From positions 1 through 32,014 of the forward strand of contig NZ_JABXKI010000213.1 in the NCBI RefSeq assembly GCF_017115095.1: a DNA stretch of 32,014 bases, in the 5' to 3' direction. Below are positions 9,877 to 17,689 of this stretch, one piece after another. Both the position numbers and the translations under genes were made by a program. Each line of letters begins with the position of its first letter. Position 1 is the stretch's first letter. The notes beneath the pieces are model-generated. The model was given only the letters and a program-made list of their open reading frames with translations. It searched no databases and was not told where the DNA came from. Source of the stretch: Nostoc sp. NMS4 (lineage in GTDB: Bacteria > Cyanobacteriota > Cyanobacteriia > Cyanobacteriales > Nostocaceae).

Positions 9877-9939
9877 CGAACCGCGATCGCGCAGCGTCTC
9901 GTTAGAGAAGGACGCAAAGGACACAAAGAAAGAAAGAAG
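9877..9939. repeat. Dispersed purine-rich repeat with HIP1
   Basis: An AACCGC...GACGCAAAGGACACAAAGAAAG unit, interrupted by CGATCGCGCAGCGTCTCGTT, sits between the metX remnant and the TSUP gene. Units of this type are common intergenic repeats in filamentous cyanobacteria. I see no coding potential in 9798-9980. Confidence 0.55.
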
Positions 9940-9980
9940 TTAAAAGGGCTTGGCGCAACTTCACTAATTAATAAATGCTT

Positions 9981-10757
9981 TTAACCGTGAATAAAAAAGT
10001 AGGCAGTCATGCTGAAGGCAACAATCATGACAAATTTCCGAATTAAGTGCGGTTCAAGTTTACGAGCATAGTGGGCGCTTAAGTAACCACCAAGAGAGCC
10101 ACCGACTGCCATCAAAATAGCTTGATGCCAAGCAATTACACCTGCAAAAATAAATGGAACGATCGCAATACCATTGATACAACTCCCTAAAAATGTTTTG
10201 AAAGCATTCATTTTGTGAATACTTTTGATACCTAAAAATGTCAGAGTCGCCAGCATTAAAATCCCTAAACCTGCGCCGAAGAAACCGCCATAGATTGCGA
10301 TCGCTAGTTGAGCCAGTACCAAATTAAACAAGGGTACAGATTCCGGTGATTTATTCTGGTTTCGACGCTGCAACCACTTTTTGAACGGTTCGCCAAAGGT
10401 AAATACAACTGTTGCTAGCAGTAATAGATAGGGAATCAGCTTTTTAAAGATATCTGGCGATGTATACAACAAAGCTATGGAGCCAATCATGCCACCAACT
10501 AAACTGACGCCACATAGAAGTAAAAAATCTCGCCGCTCGATGCCCAAATCTTGACGATATGCTCCAGCACTGGCGAGAGCTGCCACCCAAATTGCAGTAT
10601 TATTGGTGGCATTAGCTGCGATCGGTGGTACACCCGTAAAGATGAGAGTTGGAAACGTGATAAAGCTTCCACCACCCGCTACAGCATTTAACCCACCTGC
10701 AATAAAAGCGGTACTAAACAACAGCAAGCTATGGATAAACGTTAATGATGGCGGCAT
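9981..10757 (-). CDS. TSUP-family permease (TauE/SafE sulfite-exporter type)
   Basis: A 258-residue polytopic membrane protein with about eight hydrophobic segments. The glycine-rich opening (FIAGGLNAVAGGGSFITFPT, residues about 18-37) and the second half-repeat YGGFFGAGLGILMLATL (about 156-172) are the two TSUP signatures. Family members export sulfite or sulfonates, or move other organic anions. Here the neighbourhood of a monooxygenase, a TauD-type dioxygenase and a sulfatase makes release of sulfite or a sulfur anion the likeliest job; that is inference. ATG start at 10757. The upstream 160 bp holds a HAD phosphatase remnant and a GAATTAC repeat, so its promoter may be recently acquired. 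Confidence 0.88.
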   Translation of the reverse strand: MPPSLTFIHSLLLFSTAFIAGGLNAVAGGGSFITFPTLIFTGVPPIAANATNNTAIWVAALASAGAYRQDLGIERRDFLLLCGVSLVGGMIGSIALLYTSPDIFKKLIPYLLLLATVVFTFGEPFKKWLQRRNQNKSPESVPLFNLVLAQLAIAIYGGFFGAGLGILMLATLTFLGIKSIHKMNAFKTFLGSCINGIAIVPFIFAGVIAWHQAILMAVGGSLGGYLSAHYARKLEPHLIRKFVMIVAFSMTAYFFIHG

Positions 10758-10766
10758 TATCTTTAA

Positions 10767-10913
10767 TTACGAATTACGAATTACAAGTCTGGGAATATCA
10801 CTTGGAGAATGGGCAATCCAATCAGCACCATGAGCTTTTAATTCCTCCTCGGTTCCATAGCCATAGGTAACGCCAATTGAAGCGAAAGGATAGCAGAGAA
10901 AGGCATATCTTAA
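10767..10913 (-). pseudogene. C-terminal remnant of a HAD-family phosphatase
   Basis: On the minus strand one frame reads SIGVTYGYGTEEELKAHG, then ADWIAHSPSDIPRL, and ends in a GTAATTCGTAA repeat that supplies the stop. This matches the last ~35 residues of phosphoglycolate-phosphatase-like HAD enzymes (GVTWGYG...EELxxxGAD...SP). Nothing of the catalytic N-terminus is present upstream. It is too short to function. Confidence 0.65.
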
Positions 10914-10921
10914 TTCCCAAT

Positions 10922-11884
10922 TCAACCCCTAATTTTGAGCGATTTCACAAAGCCTTCTGCACTAAGTAACGCAATCCCCAATGTGACAACACCAATCCCT
11001 ATACTCTGAATCACGTTTAAAGTTTCGTTAATGGTTATCCATGCAACTAACGCTGTCAATGCTGGACTGCTAGAGCCAATTATGGAAGCGGTAGATGCGC
11101 CAACCATCCGAATCCCCACATTGTTTAAAGTGTGTCCGAGAAAGCTGATAAGTCCGGAAAATATGCTACCAATCCATAGGGGTGTCCAATCAAGTTGGGC
11201 GTTTTTACCTGGCCAAAACAGTAAGCTAACACCGGAAAGCAGTAGAGTGGAGGCAAAACTGATCCAGGTAAAGGGAATTGGATGGAATTTTTCTAAACAT
11301 TTTTGAGCAATGATGCAATAAAAGGCGTAAACAATTCCAGCGCCAAAACTAGCGAAAATGCCGATCGCAATGATATGACTGCTGTAGGTGGCAGAAGATT
11401 GGGGAATGGTGAGAGCGCTTCCCACCAGAATAATAGCCATTACCAGCCAACGAAACAATGTGGGGCGATCGCCAAAAAACCTCCATGACAGCAGCGCTGT
11501 AAATACGGGATAGGTGAAGAAAAGGGTCAAGGCAATGCCTGTGGGAATCAAGCCAATAGCAATGTAGATTGAGGCAATATACACAAACATCAGCACTCCA
11601 CAGCCAAGAGCTTGGATTAGAACATCCCTACCTTTGCGGGTGAACAAGTATTGAAATTCTGTCCAAGCAGATGGATATAGCTTGAATGATAGAGATGCCA
11701 TGAGTGGAACCACCAGCAGCATTCGCATGAACATCAGCAAGAAGGAATTCTGCAAATCCGGTTTAACGTATCCACCGAGTAAAAATAAACCTAGTACGAG
11801 ATGTTCTGAAAACAAAACTCGGACAGTAACGTTATGAAACGTCAAAACAAAGGAGGATAGTAGAACCGTTAGGATGCCCAACAC
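10922..11884 (-). CDS. EamA (DMT superfamily) transporter
   Basis: A 320-residue membrane protein with roughly ten hydrophobic helices in two EamA halves. The first contains GIALTLFFTYPVFTALLSW (about 135-153) and the second GASTASIIGSSSPALTALVAW (about 258-278), the usual end-of-bundle helix pairs. The family exports amino acids, metabolites or drugs; the substrate cannot be predicted here. Translation appears to begin at GTG (11884). It is in the same orientation as the TSUP gene and the monooxygenase, separated by 164 bp (downstream, including the HAD remnant) and 137 bp (upstream), so co-transcription is possible but not compact. Confidence 0.85.
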   Translation of the reverse strand: MLGILTVLLSSFVLTFHNVTVRVLFSEHLVLGLFLLGGYVKPDLQNSFLLMFMRMLLVVPLMASLSFKLYPSAWTEFQYLFTRKGRDVLIQALGCGVLMFVYIASIYIAIGLIPTGIALTLFFTYPVFTALLSWRFFGDRPTLFRWLVMAIILVGSALTIPQSSATYSSHIIAIGIFASFGAGIVYAFYCIIAQKCLEKFHPIPFTWISFASTLLLSGVSLLFWPGKNAQLDWTPLWIGSIFSGLISFLGHTLNNVGIRMVGASTASIIGSSSPALTALVAWITINETLNVIQSIGIGVVTLGIALLSAEGFVKSLKIRG

Positions 11885-12021
11885 GATAAAAAGTTTCCTT
11901 AGAGACGACCTGATTGTATTGCTAAAACCACTGGAATAACAAACCAGAGGAAATCAAAGCCGTCACTTGAAAAGACGCGATAAATCGCCGTCTCTACAGG
12001 GAATTTATCCATCAATTATTA

Positions 12022-13401
12022 CTATGCCAAGGAACCGGCGCTCACAGGTTTAGGAGCAGTTTTTGTAATGAACTGGTTCACTGGACGAGGCAAACCAAGA
12101 TTTTCGCGCAAAGTACTACCTTCATACTCAGTACGAAATATTCCTCGGCGTTGCAGTTCGGGAATTACCAAATCCACGAATTCATCTAAACCCCCAGGCA
12201 ACCACGGCGGCATGATGTTAAATCCATCAGCCCCACCATTAACAAACCAATCTTCTAACTGATCGGCAATGTGTTCTGGTGTTCCGAGAATCGTTCGATG
12301 TCCCCGCGCTCCTGCAATCCACAAATACAGTTGTCGGATTGTTAAATTCTCTCTGCGGGCAAGATCGGTGATCAGTTGCAAGCGGCTTTTGCCACCGTTG
12401 GTATCTGGCAGATCCGGCAGTGGCCCATCTAGGGGATATTTGGACAAATCATAGCCACCCACTAGCCCAGAAAGCAGCCCTAATCCGACCAGGGGATGAA
12501 TCAACTCCTGAAGTTGTTCATATTTATCCTTAGCTTCCTGCTCAGTCTTACCAATTACCGGGAATACTCCCGGCATAATTTTGAGATGGTCAGGGGAACG
12601 TCCGTATTTAGCCAATCTCCCCTTGACACTGGTGTAGAAGGCTTGAGCTTCTGCCAATGTCTGTTGTGCAGTGAAAATCGCCTCTGCTGTTTGGGCAGCT
12701 AAATCCTGTCCAGCCTCGGAAGATCCAGCTTGTACGATTACTGGATATCCCTGCGGTGGACGCGCTACATTGAGCGGGCCGCGCACCGAGAAATATTTAC
12801 CCTTGTGGTGGGGAATATGCAACTTTTCTGCATCGAAGTAAATACCTGACTCCTTATTGTGGAGAAAAGCATCGTCTTCCCAACTATCCCAAAGTTTGGT
12901 AACAACATCCACAAATTCCCTCGCCCGTTCATAGCGCAGCGAGTGTTCTAAGTGGTTTTCTTGGCTGAAATTCTGCGCTGCGGCTTCAGCAGCAGAGGTT
13001 ACAAGATTCCAGCCGGCACGACCACCGCTGAGATAATCTAGTGATGCAAACTTGCGGGCGAGATGAAAAGGTTCATCATAAGTCGTTGATGATGTCGCCA
13101 CCAATCCGATATTTTCTGTCACCGCAGACAGAGCCGACAACAAGGTTAAAGGTTCAAAATGGACACTGAATTGTCCCGAACGGCTAAAAGCCTCAGTCCC
13201 TTGCCCTCGATCCCAGACGGCTAAACCATCTGCGAGGAAAAGCATATCAAATTTTCCCCGTTCAGCCGTTTGGGCCAGATGCTTGTAATGTTGGAAGTTC
13301 AGACCTCCATCAGCCGGGGTGTTGGGATGCCTCCATGCTGCAACATGATGACCACTACCGGGTAAAAATGCTCCGAGTTTAAGTTGTTTTTTCGTACTCA
13401 T
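12022..13401 (-). CDS. LLM-class flavin-dependent monooxygenase, NtaA/SnaA/DszA type
   Basis: A 459-residue FMN-dependent TIM-barrel monooxygenase. Recognisable stretches are FDMLFLADGLAVWDRG (about 51-66), TSSTTYDEPFHLARKFASLD (about 103-122), SGGRAGWNLVTS (about 125-136), VARPPQGYPVIVQAGSSEAG (about 211-230) and DGFNIMPPWLPGGLDEFV near the C-terminus. These mark the NtaA/SnaA/DszA/SsuD-related group, which oxygenates chelators or cleaves C-S bonds using FMNH2 from a separate reductase. No reductase gene is in the window. The ATG at 13401 lies 20 bp from the break in a GST remnant and has no Shine-Dalgarno sequence, so the native promoter was probably lost or replaced. A role in organosulfur use is inferred from neighbours. 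Confidence 0.87.
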   Translation of the reverse strand: MSTKKQLKLGAFLPGSGHHVAAWRHPNTPADGGLNFQHYKHLAQTAERGKFDMLFLADGLAVWDRGQGTEAFSRSGQFSVHFEPLTLLSALSAVTENIGLVATSSTTYDEPFHLARKFASLDYLSGGRAGWNLVTSAAEAAAQNFSQENHLEHSLRYERAREFVDVVTKLWDSWEDDAFLHNKESGIYFDAEKLHIPHHKGKYFSVRGPLNVARPPQGYPVIVQAGSSEAGQDLAAQTAEAIFTAQQTLAEAQAFYTSVKGRLAKYGRSPDHLKIMPGVFPVIGKTEQEAKDKYEQLQELIHPLVGLGLLSGLVGGYDLSKYPLDGPLPDLPDTNGGKSRLQLITDLARRENLTIRQLYLWIAGARGHRTILGTPEHIADQLEDWFVNGGADGFNIMPPWLPGGLDEFVDLVIPELQRRGIFRTEYEGSTLRENLGLPRPVNQFITKTAPKPVSAGSLA

Positions 13402-13612
13402 ATTTGTATATAAATCCGTCGTCAGTCGCTAGAGTTGGTACTTTACCTGTAGGGTTGTAATTCAGTAGGTCGCTGTTTGGATCTCGTGCAATGACTTTTT
13501 GTGTTTCGATGCGATCGCTACGACGGGCTACGCCTACGCACAGATTCAGTTCTATTATTGCTACCCGTGCAATGCGTGTATAGGGTGAGTTAGGTGTATA
13601 AAAGAGTTTCAT
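13379..13612 (-). pseudogene. 5' fragment of a glutathione S-transferase gene
   Basis: Reads MKLFYTPNSPYTRIARVAII, then ELNL, then a run CVGVARRSDR encoded by a dispersed repeat, then IETQKVIARDPNSDLLNYNP and TGKVPTLATDDGFI. This is the N-terminal thioredoxin-fold half of a GST, with the NPTGKVPTL motif. Homology ends at about 13420, and the last residues are the upstream and start region of the monooxygenase read out of frame; the ORF overlaps that gene by 23 bp. The C-terminal helical domain is missing. It differs from the intact GST at 15857-16528. Confidence 0.8.
13511..13540. repeat. 30-bp HIP1/CTACGCCTACGC repeat inserted in the GST remnant
   Basis: GCGATCGCTACGACGGGCTA followed by CGCCTACGCA. 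The core (ACGxCGGGCTACGCCTACGCA) recurs inside the FGE gene at 20248-20268. In the GST remnant it adds about ten residues in frame between the first helix and the second strand, a place where the family has no such run. Confidence 0.7.
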
Positions 13613-13727
13613 AAAAAAGCGCGATCGTCATTAGATACTGGGTTCAAATGTCTAAGCCCTAAAATCCTTACTACAAACCCTCAAAACTAGCTTGACAAAG
13701 TACTCAAAGTAGTAATTGAGTCTCCAT

Positions 13728-13946
13728 CTAAGCTGAATCAGCATCATCCCATTGGCTCAACTTGTTTAGGAGTTCGTTTCGGCGCTCCGGTGATGTAAAC
13801 GCTACCTCGATCGCATTACGAGTTACGGCAAGCAATTCGGCTGGAGAAAAACCGAGGGTATGGGCTACTGCATACTCCCGCCCAATAGTGGTACAGATTT
13901 GGACAGGATCATCTGTACAAAGGGCGATCGCAATTTCTCTTTTCAT
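13728..13946 (-). pseudogene. 3' fragment of an adenosine deaminase-family gene
   Basis: A frame reading EIAIALCTDDPVQICTTI, then GREYAVAHTLGFSPAELLAV, then TRNAIEVAFTSPERRNELL. The TDDP motif (metal-binding aspartate region) followed by REYA and RNA(I/L)EVAF is the C-terminal end of adenosine deaminases. The zinc-site histidines and the remaining N-terminal ~250 residues are absent. The break lies within about 15 bp of the end of the TauD-type gene (13955), which is upstream in transcription order. Non-functional remnant. Confidence 0.75.
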
Positions 13947-13954
13947 TCTCCTAA

Positions 13955-14869
13955 TTACGCAGTTACTGCCTCACGTCGGTTATATGCAGAAGAGTCTCCC
14001 TTAATGGCTTCACTTTGTTTGCCATCAATACCAACGGGAATATCACCAACAATAGTCACTCGTTGAACGTGGCGAGGTTGATTGCCGTAGTCTGCGATCG
14101 CATAATGTTGAGTAGCACGATTATCCCAGAACGCTACATCGCCAACTTTCCAACGCCACCGGACTGTGTTCTCTGGAAGTGTGATGTAAGCTTGCAACAA
14201 TTTCAGGATTTCATCGGATTCATTCTGTGATAAACCACGAAGGCGGCGCACGAACCCACCGATGAATAACCCACGTTCACCAGATTCAGGATGCACGCGG
14301 ACAACTGGATGCAGGGTTTCGTATACAGTCGAGGTGAAAACAGCCCGATGCTTTAAGACTTCTTTTGGCAAGTCAATTGTTGCTGCTGCATAATCGTAAG
14401 CGTTGCTGTGTACTGCCCAGAGTTGGTCAGCAATATTACGTAGGTGAGTTGGTAAATCTTCGTAACCAGTCACGGAGTTTGCCCAAATAGTGTCACCTCC
14501 TGATGGTGGGATGACCAACGCCCGTAAAACGGAACCAAGGGGGGGACGGTCTACAAATGTGACATCGGTATGCCAGTTATTGGCGCGACTCACAGTCTTG
14601 CCGTAATTCAGGTCAAGAACTTCTGGGTTTTCTGGCAATGAGGGAACGGTGGGATGGGCTGTAGTGACTTCCCCGAAGCGACGGGCAAAGGCTACTTGTC
14701 CTTGAGCGTCAAGGTTCTGCTCTCGGAAGAAGATGACTTTGTGTTTAACTAAAGCTTTACGGATATCGCTGATGATTTCGTTGCTGAGGTTACTGCTCAA
14801 ATCAACACCGATGATTTTTGCACCGATACGTCCGGCGATTTGTTTGATGTCAAAGTGTTGGGAAGTCAT
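13955..14869 (-). CDS. TauD/TfdA-family Fe(II)/2-oxoglutarate dioxygenase
   Basis: A 304-residue non-heme iron dioxygenase. The metal triad is complete: His100 and Asp102 in NNWHTDVTF and His255 in RATQHYAIADY. A probable 2-oxoglutarate-binding Arg follows (Arg266 or Arg270 in RHVQRVTI). Length and the RVTIVGDIPVG ending resemble taurine dioxygenase and, more closely, alkylsulfatase AtsK-type enzymes, which hydroxylate the carbon bearing the sulfonate or sulfate so that sulfite or sulfate leaves. The product assignment beyond TauD family is inference. It is 73 bp downstream of the CmcJ-like gene in the same direction, probably one operon with it and the GST. A weak Shine-Dalgarno sequence (TTGGAG) precedes the ATG. 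Confidence 0.9.
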   Translation of the reverse strand: MTSQHFDIKQIAGRIGAKIIGVDLSSNLSNEIISDIRKALVKHKVIFFREQNLDAQGQVAFARRFGEVTTAHPTVPSLPENPEVLDLNYGKTVSRANNWHTDVTFVDRPPLGSVLRALVIPPSGGDTIWANSVTGYEDLPTHLRNIADQLWAVHSNAYDYAAATIDLPKEVLKHRAVFTSTVYETLHPVVRVHPESGERGLFIGGFVRRLRGLSQNESDEILKLLQAYITLPENTVRWRWKVGDVAFWDNRATQHYAIADYGNQPRHVQRVTIVGDIPVGIDGKQSEAIKGDSSAYNRREAVTA

Positions 14870-14942
14870 GATATTTGTGTCTCCAAGGGTTAATTAATTT
14901 GTTTCACGCACAGGGTAGGAGTTTGAGAGAGGTTTTTCCGAT

Positions 14943-15812
14943 CTATGCGGGGTAAAAGACGAATGTTCGTAGTTCGATGCTTTCTCGTGGGGGAGCGTTG
15001 GCTGGGCTGGTGGGATCTTCAAAGGCTGTATGGGCAGCAAAACGGGCGTGTCCCTCTTCTGCGGAGTCGAAACACTTGATAAATAGGGCTTCGTCTCTGT
15101 GCATTTGCGGAAAGTAGAACCATTTATGTTTGGAGTTATACGTGACTCCATAAGTTTCACCAACGCGATCGCGGTACACTAAATCACCAGCTACAAGCTC
15201 TGTGGGTGCGATACTTTGTGCGTCACACACTGCTAAGGGTGACTCTTGAATTGGTGTTGCGATCGCTCGCCAAACATTGATGATGGCAAATCGTTGTTTT
15301 AGTAGCGCCTCAATATCATCATCTACACCCCGCGCTGCTAGTTCCAAACGGGCGCGAGTATAGCCTGATTTGGCGGTGAAGTCGTTGTGTACGCGCTTGG
15401 CAGGTTCCTTAATATTATTCTCACCTGGCTTGGAGTTACCAGCATTACGAAGGGTATGATCGAATATCACTACCTTCGTTGCACCTGTCACTTCTTTTAA
15501 CAATTGCTCGGCTTCTGGATAGTAGACGCGGCGTACTTCGTCTTCATCGTAAAAGTTGCGGACATTAGTATTATGTCCAGTAAAGGCAAATCCTTCTCGA
15601 TCTAACGAGATGTTCTCTGAGATAGAACGAGCATTGTAAATTGGCAGTTTATGCGTCTGATAAGTTGCATTCGTGCGCGGAATGCCGGCTGGCGGTTCGT
15701 AGGTATAGTTAACTGGTTTTTCTGCCGTTGGAACCAGGTAAGTGAGGTTAGCCTCTACTGATGGCAGTTCTGCGGAAACTGGTTTGTCTAGAACTTGGTT
15801 ATTTAAGCTCAT
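14943..15812 (-). CDS. CmcJ/NvfI (AsaB-like) family oxidoreductase
   Basis: A 289-residue protein of the CmcJ/AsaB type, best known from cephamycin and fungal secondary metabolism. Visible marks are RVHNDFT with His142 and Asp144, WRAI (about 181-184), FPQMHRDEALFIKCFDS with His238, and a late RESIELRTFVFY with Arg282. The HxD...H...R order suggests an Fe(II)/2-oxoglutarate-type site; many family members are annotated only as hydroxylases or desaturases. It lies 44 bp after the GST and 73 bp before the TauD-type gene, all in one direction, so a shared pathway is likely. Substrate unknown. An overlapping reading frame on the same strand (14894-15163) is a shadow. Confidence 0.82.
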   Translation of the reverse strand: MSLNNQVLDKPVSAELPSVEANLTYLVPTAEKPVNYTYEPPAGIPRTNATYQTHKLPIYNARSISENISLDREGFAFTGHNTNVRNFYDEDEVRRVYYPEAEQLLKEVTGATKVVIFDHTLRNAGNSKPGENNIKEPAKRVHNDFTAKSGYTRARLELAARGVDDDIEALLKQRFAIINVWRAIATPIQESPLAVCDAQSIAPTELVAGDLVYRDRVGETYGVTYNSKHKWFYFPQMHRDEALFIKCFDSAEEGHARFAAHTAFEDPTSPANAPPRESIELRTFVFYPA

Positions 15813-15856
15813 AGGTTATCCCATTTTGGATTTTGGTTAATTGTTGGTCATGTGTC

Positions 15857-16528
15857 CTATTTTTGGGCTGCACCAACGGGAAGAGGTTCACCGAGAATTT
15901 TGGCGAATCTTTCCAAATAGAAGTCTACAGGGTTGGCTACCGCTTGAATTGAGGAGCGATCGCTTAACCTGTTCCACCATGTCTGCAAACGAGGTGTTTC
16001 GGCTGGTAGTGTGAATTTGCGGAAGTGTTCTAAGAGTGGTAAACGTTCAAACCAAGGATAGAAGCTGATATCAACTAGGCTAAACCGATCTCCTAATAAG
16101 TAATCACCTTTGCCTAATCCTTCTTGTTCAATATATAGAAGTGCTTCTGTGAACTCTTTTCGTCCTTGTTCCTGTTCGGTGCTATCTTTACCGCGCAGAA
16201 ATTTGTTAAAAGCTGGGACAAGGCGAGTATTGGCGTAGTCTATCCAGATGCGAGCGATCGCTTTAGCTGCGGGATCGCGGGGTAATAAAGGTGGTTCTGG
16301 AAAAACCTCATCTAGATATTCATTGATGATAGCGGACTCGTAAATTTCAACATCCCCATGTTTGATAGCCGGAACTTTACCATAGTGGGAAATCTGTGTG
16401 TACCCATCTGGTTTGTTCTGTAAGTCAATTTCTATCGGGGTGAAGTCAATGCCTTTTTCCAGTAAGACTACACGAGTCCGTTGAGAGAAGGTCGAGGCTT
16501 TGGCGAAGTACAGTTGTAGGTTGCTCAT
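15857..16528 (-). CDS. Glutathione S-transferase
   Basis: A 223-residue cytosolic GST. The N-terminal thioredoxin-like half (about 1-80) has the [20 protein letters not shown] helix region with a possible catalytic Ser13 or Ser15, the HYGKVPAI cis-proline loop and the [10 protein letters not shown] glutathione-binding motif. The helical half (about 90-215) has [14 protein letters not shown], the usual N-capping-box region. It is the first gene of the minus-strand run and has a good ribosome binding site (GAGGAAAAG before the ATG at 16528). In context it may use glutathione on a product of the neighbouring oxygenases; this is inference. Confidence 0.9.
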   Translation of the reverse strand: MSNLQLYFAKASTFSQRTRVVLLEKGIDFTPIEIDLQNKPDGYTQISHYGKVPAIKHGDVEIYESAIINEYLDEVFPEPPLLPRDPAAKAIARIWIDYANTRLVPAFNKFLRGKDSTEQEQGRKEFTEALLYIEQEGLGKGDYLLGDRFSLVDISFYPWFERLPLLEHFRKFTLPAETPRLQTWWNRLSDRSSIQAVANPVDFYLERFAKILGEPLPVGAAQK

Positions 16529-16895
16529 AAAAACTTTTCCTCGTAATTATCGTGACATGCAGACTATTTGAGATTGCACAACCCCAACTGAAGCAATAAG
16601 ACAGAAGCGAGATGTGTTGATTAGTGCAGTTGAATAATTGACTGGCAGGTATCTACGTCAGTTAGATGGTATATTACAGTTTATCGGTCGATTTAGCGTA
16701 TTTTAAATATTATACAGTCTTTATGAAAATATGCATACCTAATTATTCGTGTAACTAAATAAATATCTAGTAGTCTGTCCCATTAGTTACGAGGGGTGAA
16801 TAAGTTCGTAGTAAGGACTTTAGTCCTGGATTTTTAAGCACTGAAGTGCTTACTACAAACTCATCATATTTAGGCTTGTCAAAAAGAGGTATTAT
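16529..16895. promoter_or_regulatory. Divergent intergenic region (GST / isomerase-family gene)
   Basis: 367 bp separating divergently transcribed genes, so it should hold promoters for both halves of the island. It is AT-rich with no ORF. The distal part carries a compound inverted repeat (16808-16856). No regulator gene and no certain operator were recognised. Confidence 0.6.
16808..16856. repeat. 49-bp compound inverted repeat
   Basis: The outer arms are GTAGTAAG and CTTACTAC. Inside lie two smaller palindromes, AGGACTTTAGTCCT and AGCACTGAAGTGCT. It can fold as a three-way junction. It ends 39 bp before the ATG at 16896, so it may sit in the leader of that gene. The unit resembles a dispersed cyanobacterial repeat; a half-copy-like stretch (CCTTACTACAAAC) occurs near 13668. 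Confidence 0.8.
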
Positions 16896-17645
16896 ATGTA
16901 CTCGAAAGCTGACTCTAATAGGAACATCCGTCTTGGCTTGCTAGTACCCGCAGGTAACACGACGTTTGAGCCTGACTTTAGCTCTGCTTTTTCCAGTCAA
17001 GTCAGTATTCATAGCCATCGCGTCATTGCTCAACGCTCACACGCTTATGAGAGCGATGAATCAATGGATGACATCAACGAAGAAGCTGTTAAGGAAGTAG
17101 AAAAATTAGCAAGAGCCGGGGTACATTTTGGAGCATACGGCTTCACGACAGCAACATTTTACCGAGGGCGAGTTTTTGCCGAACAATTACAACAACGTTT
17201 GACACAGGTGCTAGGAGTGCCAGTTATTGTACCGGCTCTAGCTTTATTAGAAGCACTGACATACCTAAAAATTAGGAAAATTTCTGTAGTCACCCCTTAC
17301 CCTGAATGGAACAACCAAAGCTTAAAAACGTTTTTGAGTGAAGCCCCTTTTGAAATAGTGGGGTTTAAAGGTGATGAACGCCCAAAAGAAGTAGCGAAAA
17401 AAAATTACCTTTGGCATCAGTTCCCCGATGAAGCCGCAGCTTTCATCAAAGAGGTATCTCACAAAGGTGCAGATGTTATTGTGTTGCCCTGTACGGCATG
17501 GAGAACATTTGAGGTGATTGAGGAATTAGAGGCAGATTTAAAGATTCCTGTAGTTACGGCAAATCAAGCCACAATATGGAGTTTGGCAAGGCGTGGTTCT
17601 ATTGAATCGGCACTTCGTCCGAGAGGAAAACTGTTTGCTATTTAG
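16896..17645 (+). CDS. Maleate isomerase / arylmalonate decarboxylase-family protein
   Basis: A 249-residue member of the Asp/Glu racemase-like superfamily nearest to maleate cis-trans isomerase and arylmalonate decarboxylase. The opening GLLVPAGNTTFEPDF (about 14-28), the VVTPYPEW loop (about 131-138, Tyr135) and VLPCTAWRTFEVIEELE (about 196-212, Cys199) are typical. Cys199 is the only cysteine. Where maleate isomerases have their first catalytic cysteine the sequence is YGFTTATFY (about 81-89). A one-cysteine site is the decarboxylase-like arrangement. The ribosome binding site AGAGGT lies 5 bp before the ATG. First gene of the plus-strand half of the island. Confidence 0.8.
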   Translation: MYSKADSNRNIRLGLLVPAGNTTFEPDFSSAFSSQVSIHSHRVIAQRSHAYESDESMDDINEEAVKEVEKLARAGVHFGAYGFTTATFYRGRVFAEQLQQRLTQVLGVPVIVPALALLEALTYLKIRKISVVTPYPEWNNQSLKTFLSEAPFEIVGFKGDERPKEVAKKNYLWHQFPDEAAAFIKEVSHKGADVIVLPCTAWRTFEVIEELEADLKIPVVTANQATIWSLARRGSIESALRPRGKLFAI

Positions 17646-17689
17646 TCATAGAGCTTTTCATAGATTAAATCTTAAAAGGAGGAAATTTC

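Noticed and set aside
14894-15163. 89-residue ORF on the minus strand
   Set aside because: It overlaps the CmcJ-like gene in another frame and has no family features; a shadow frame.
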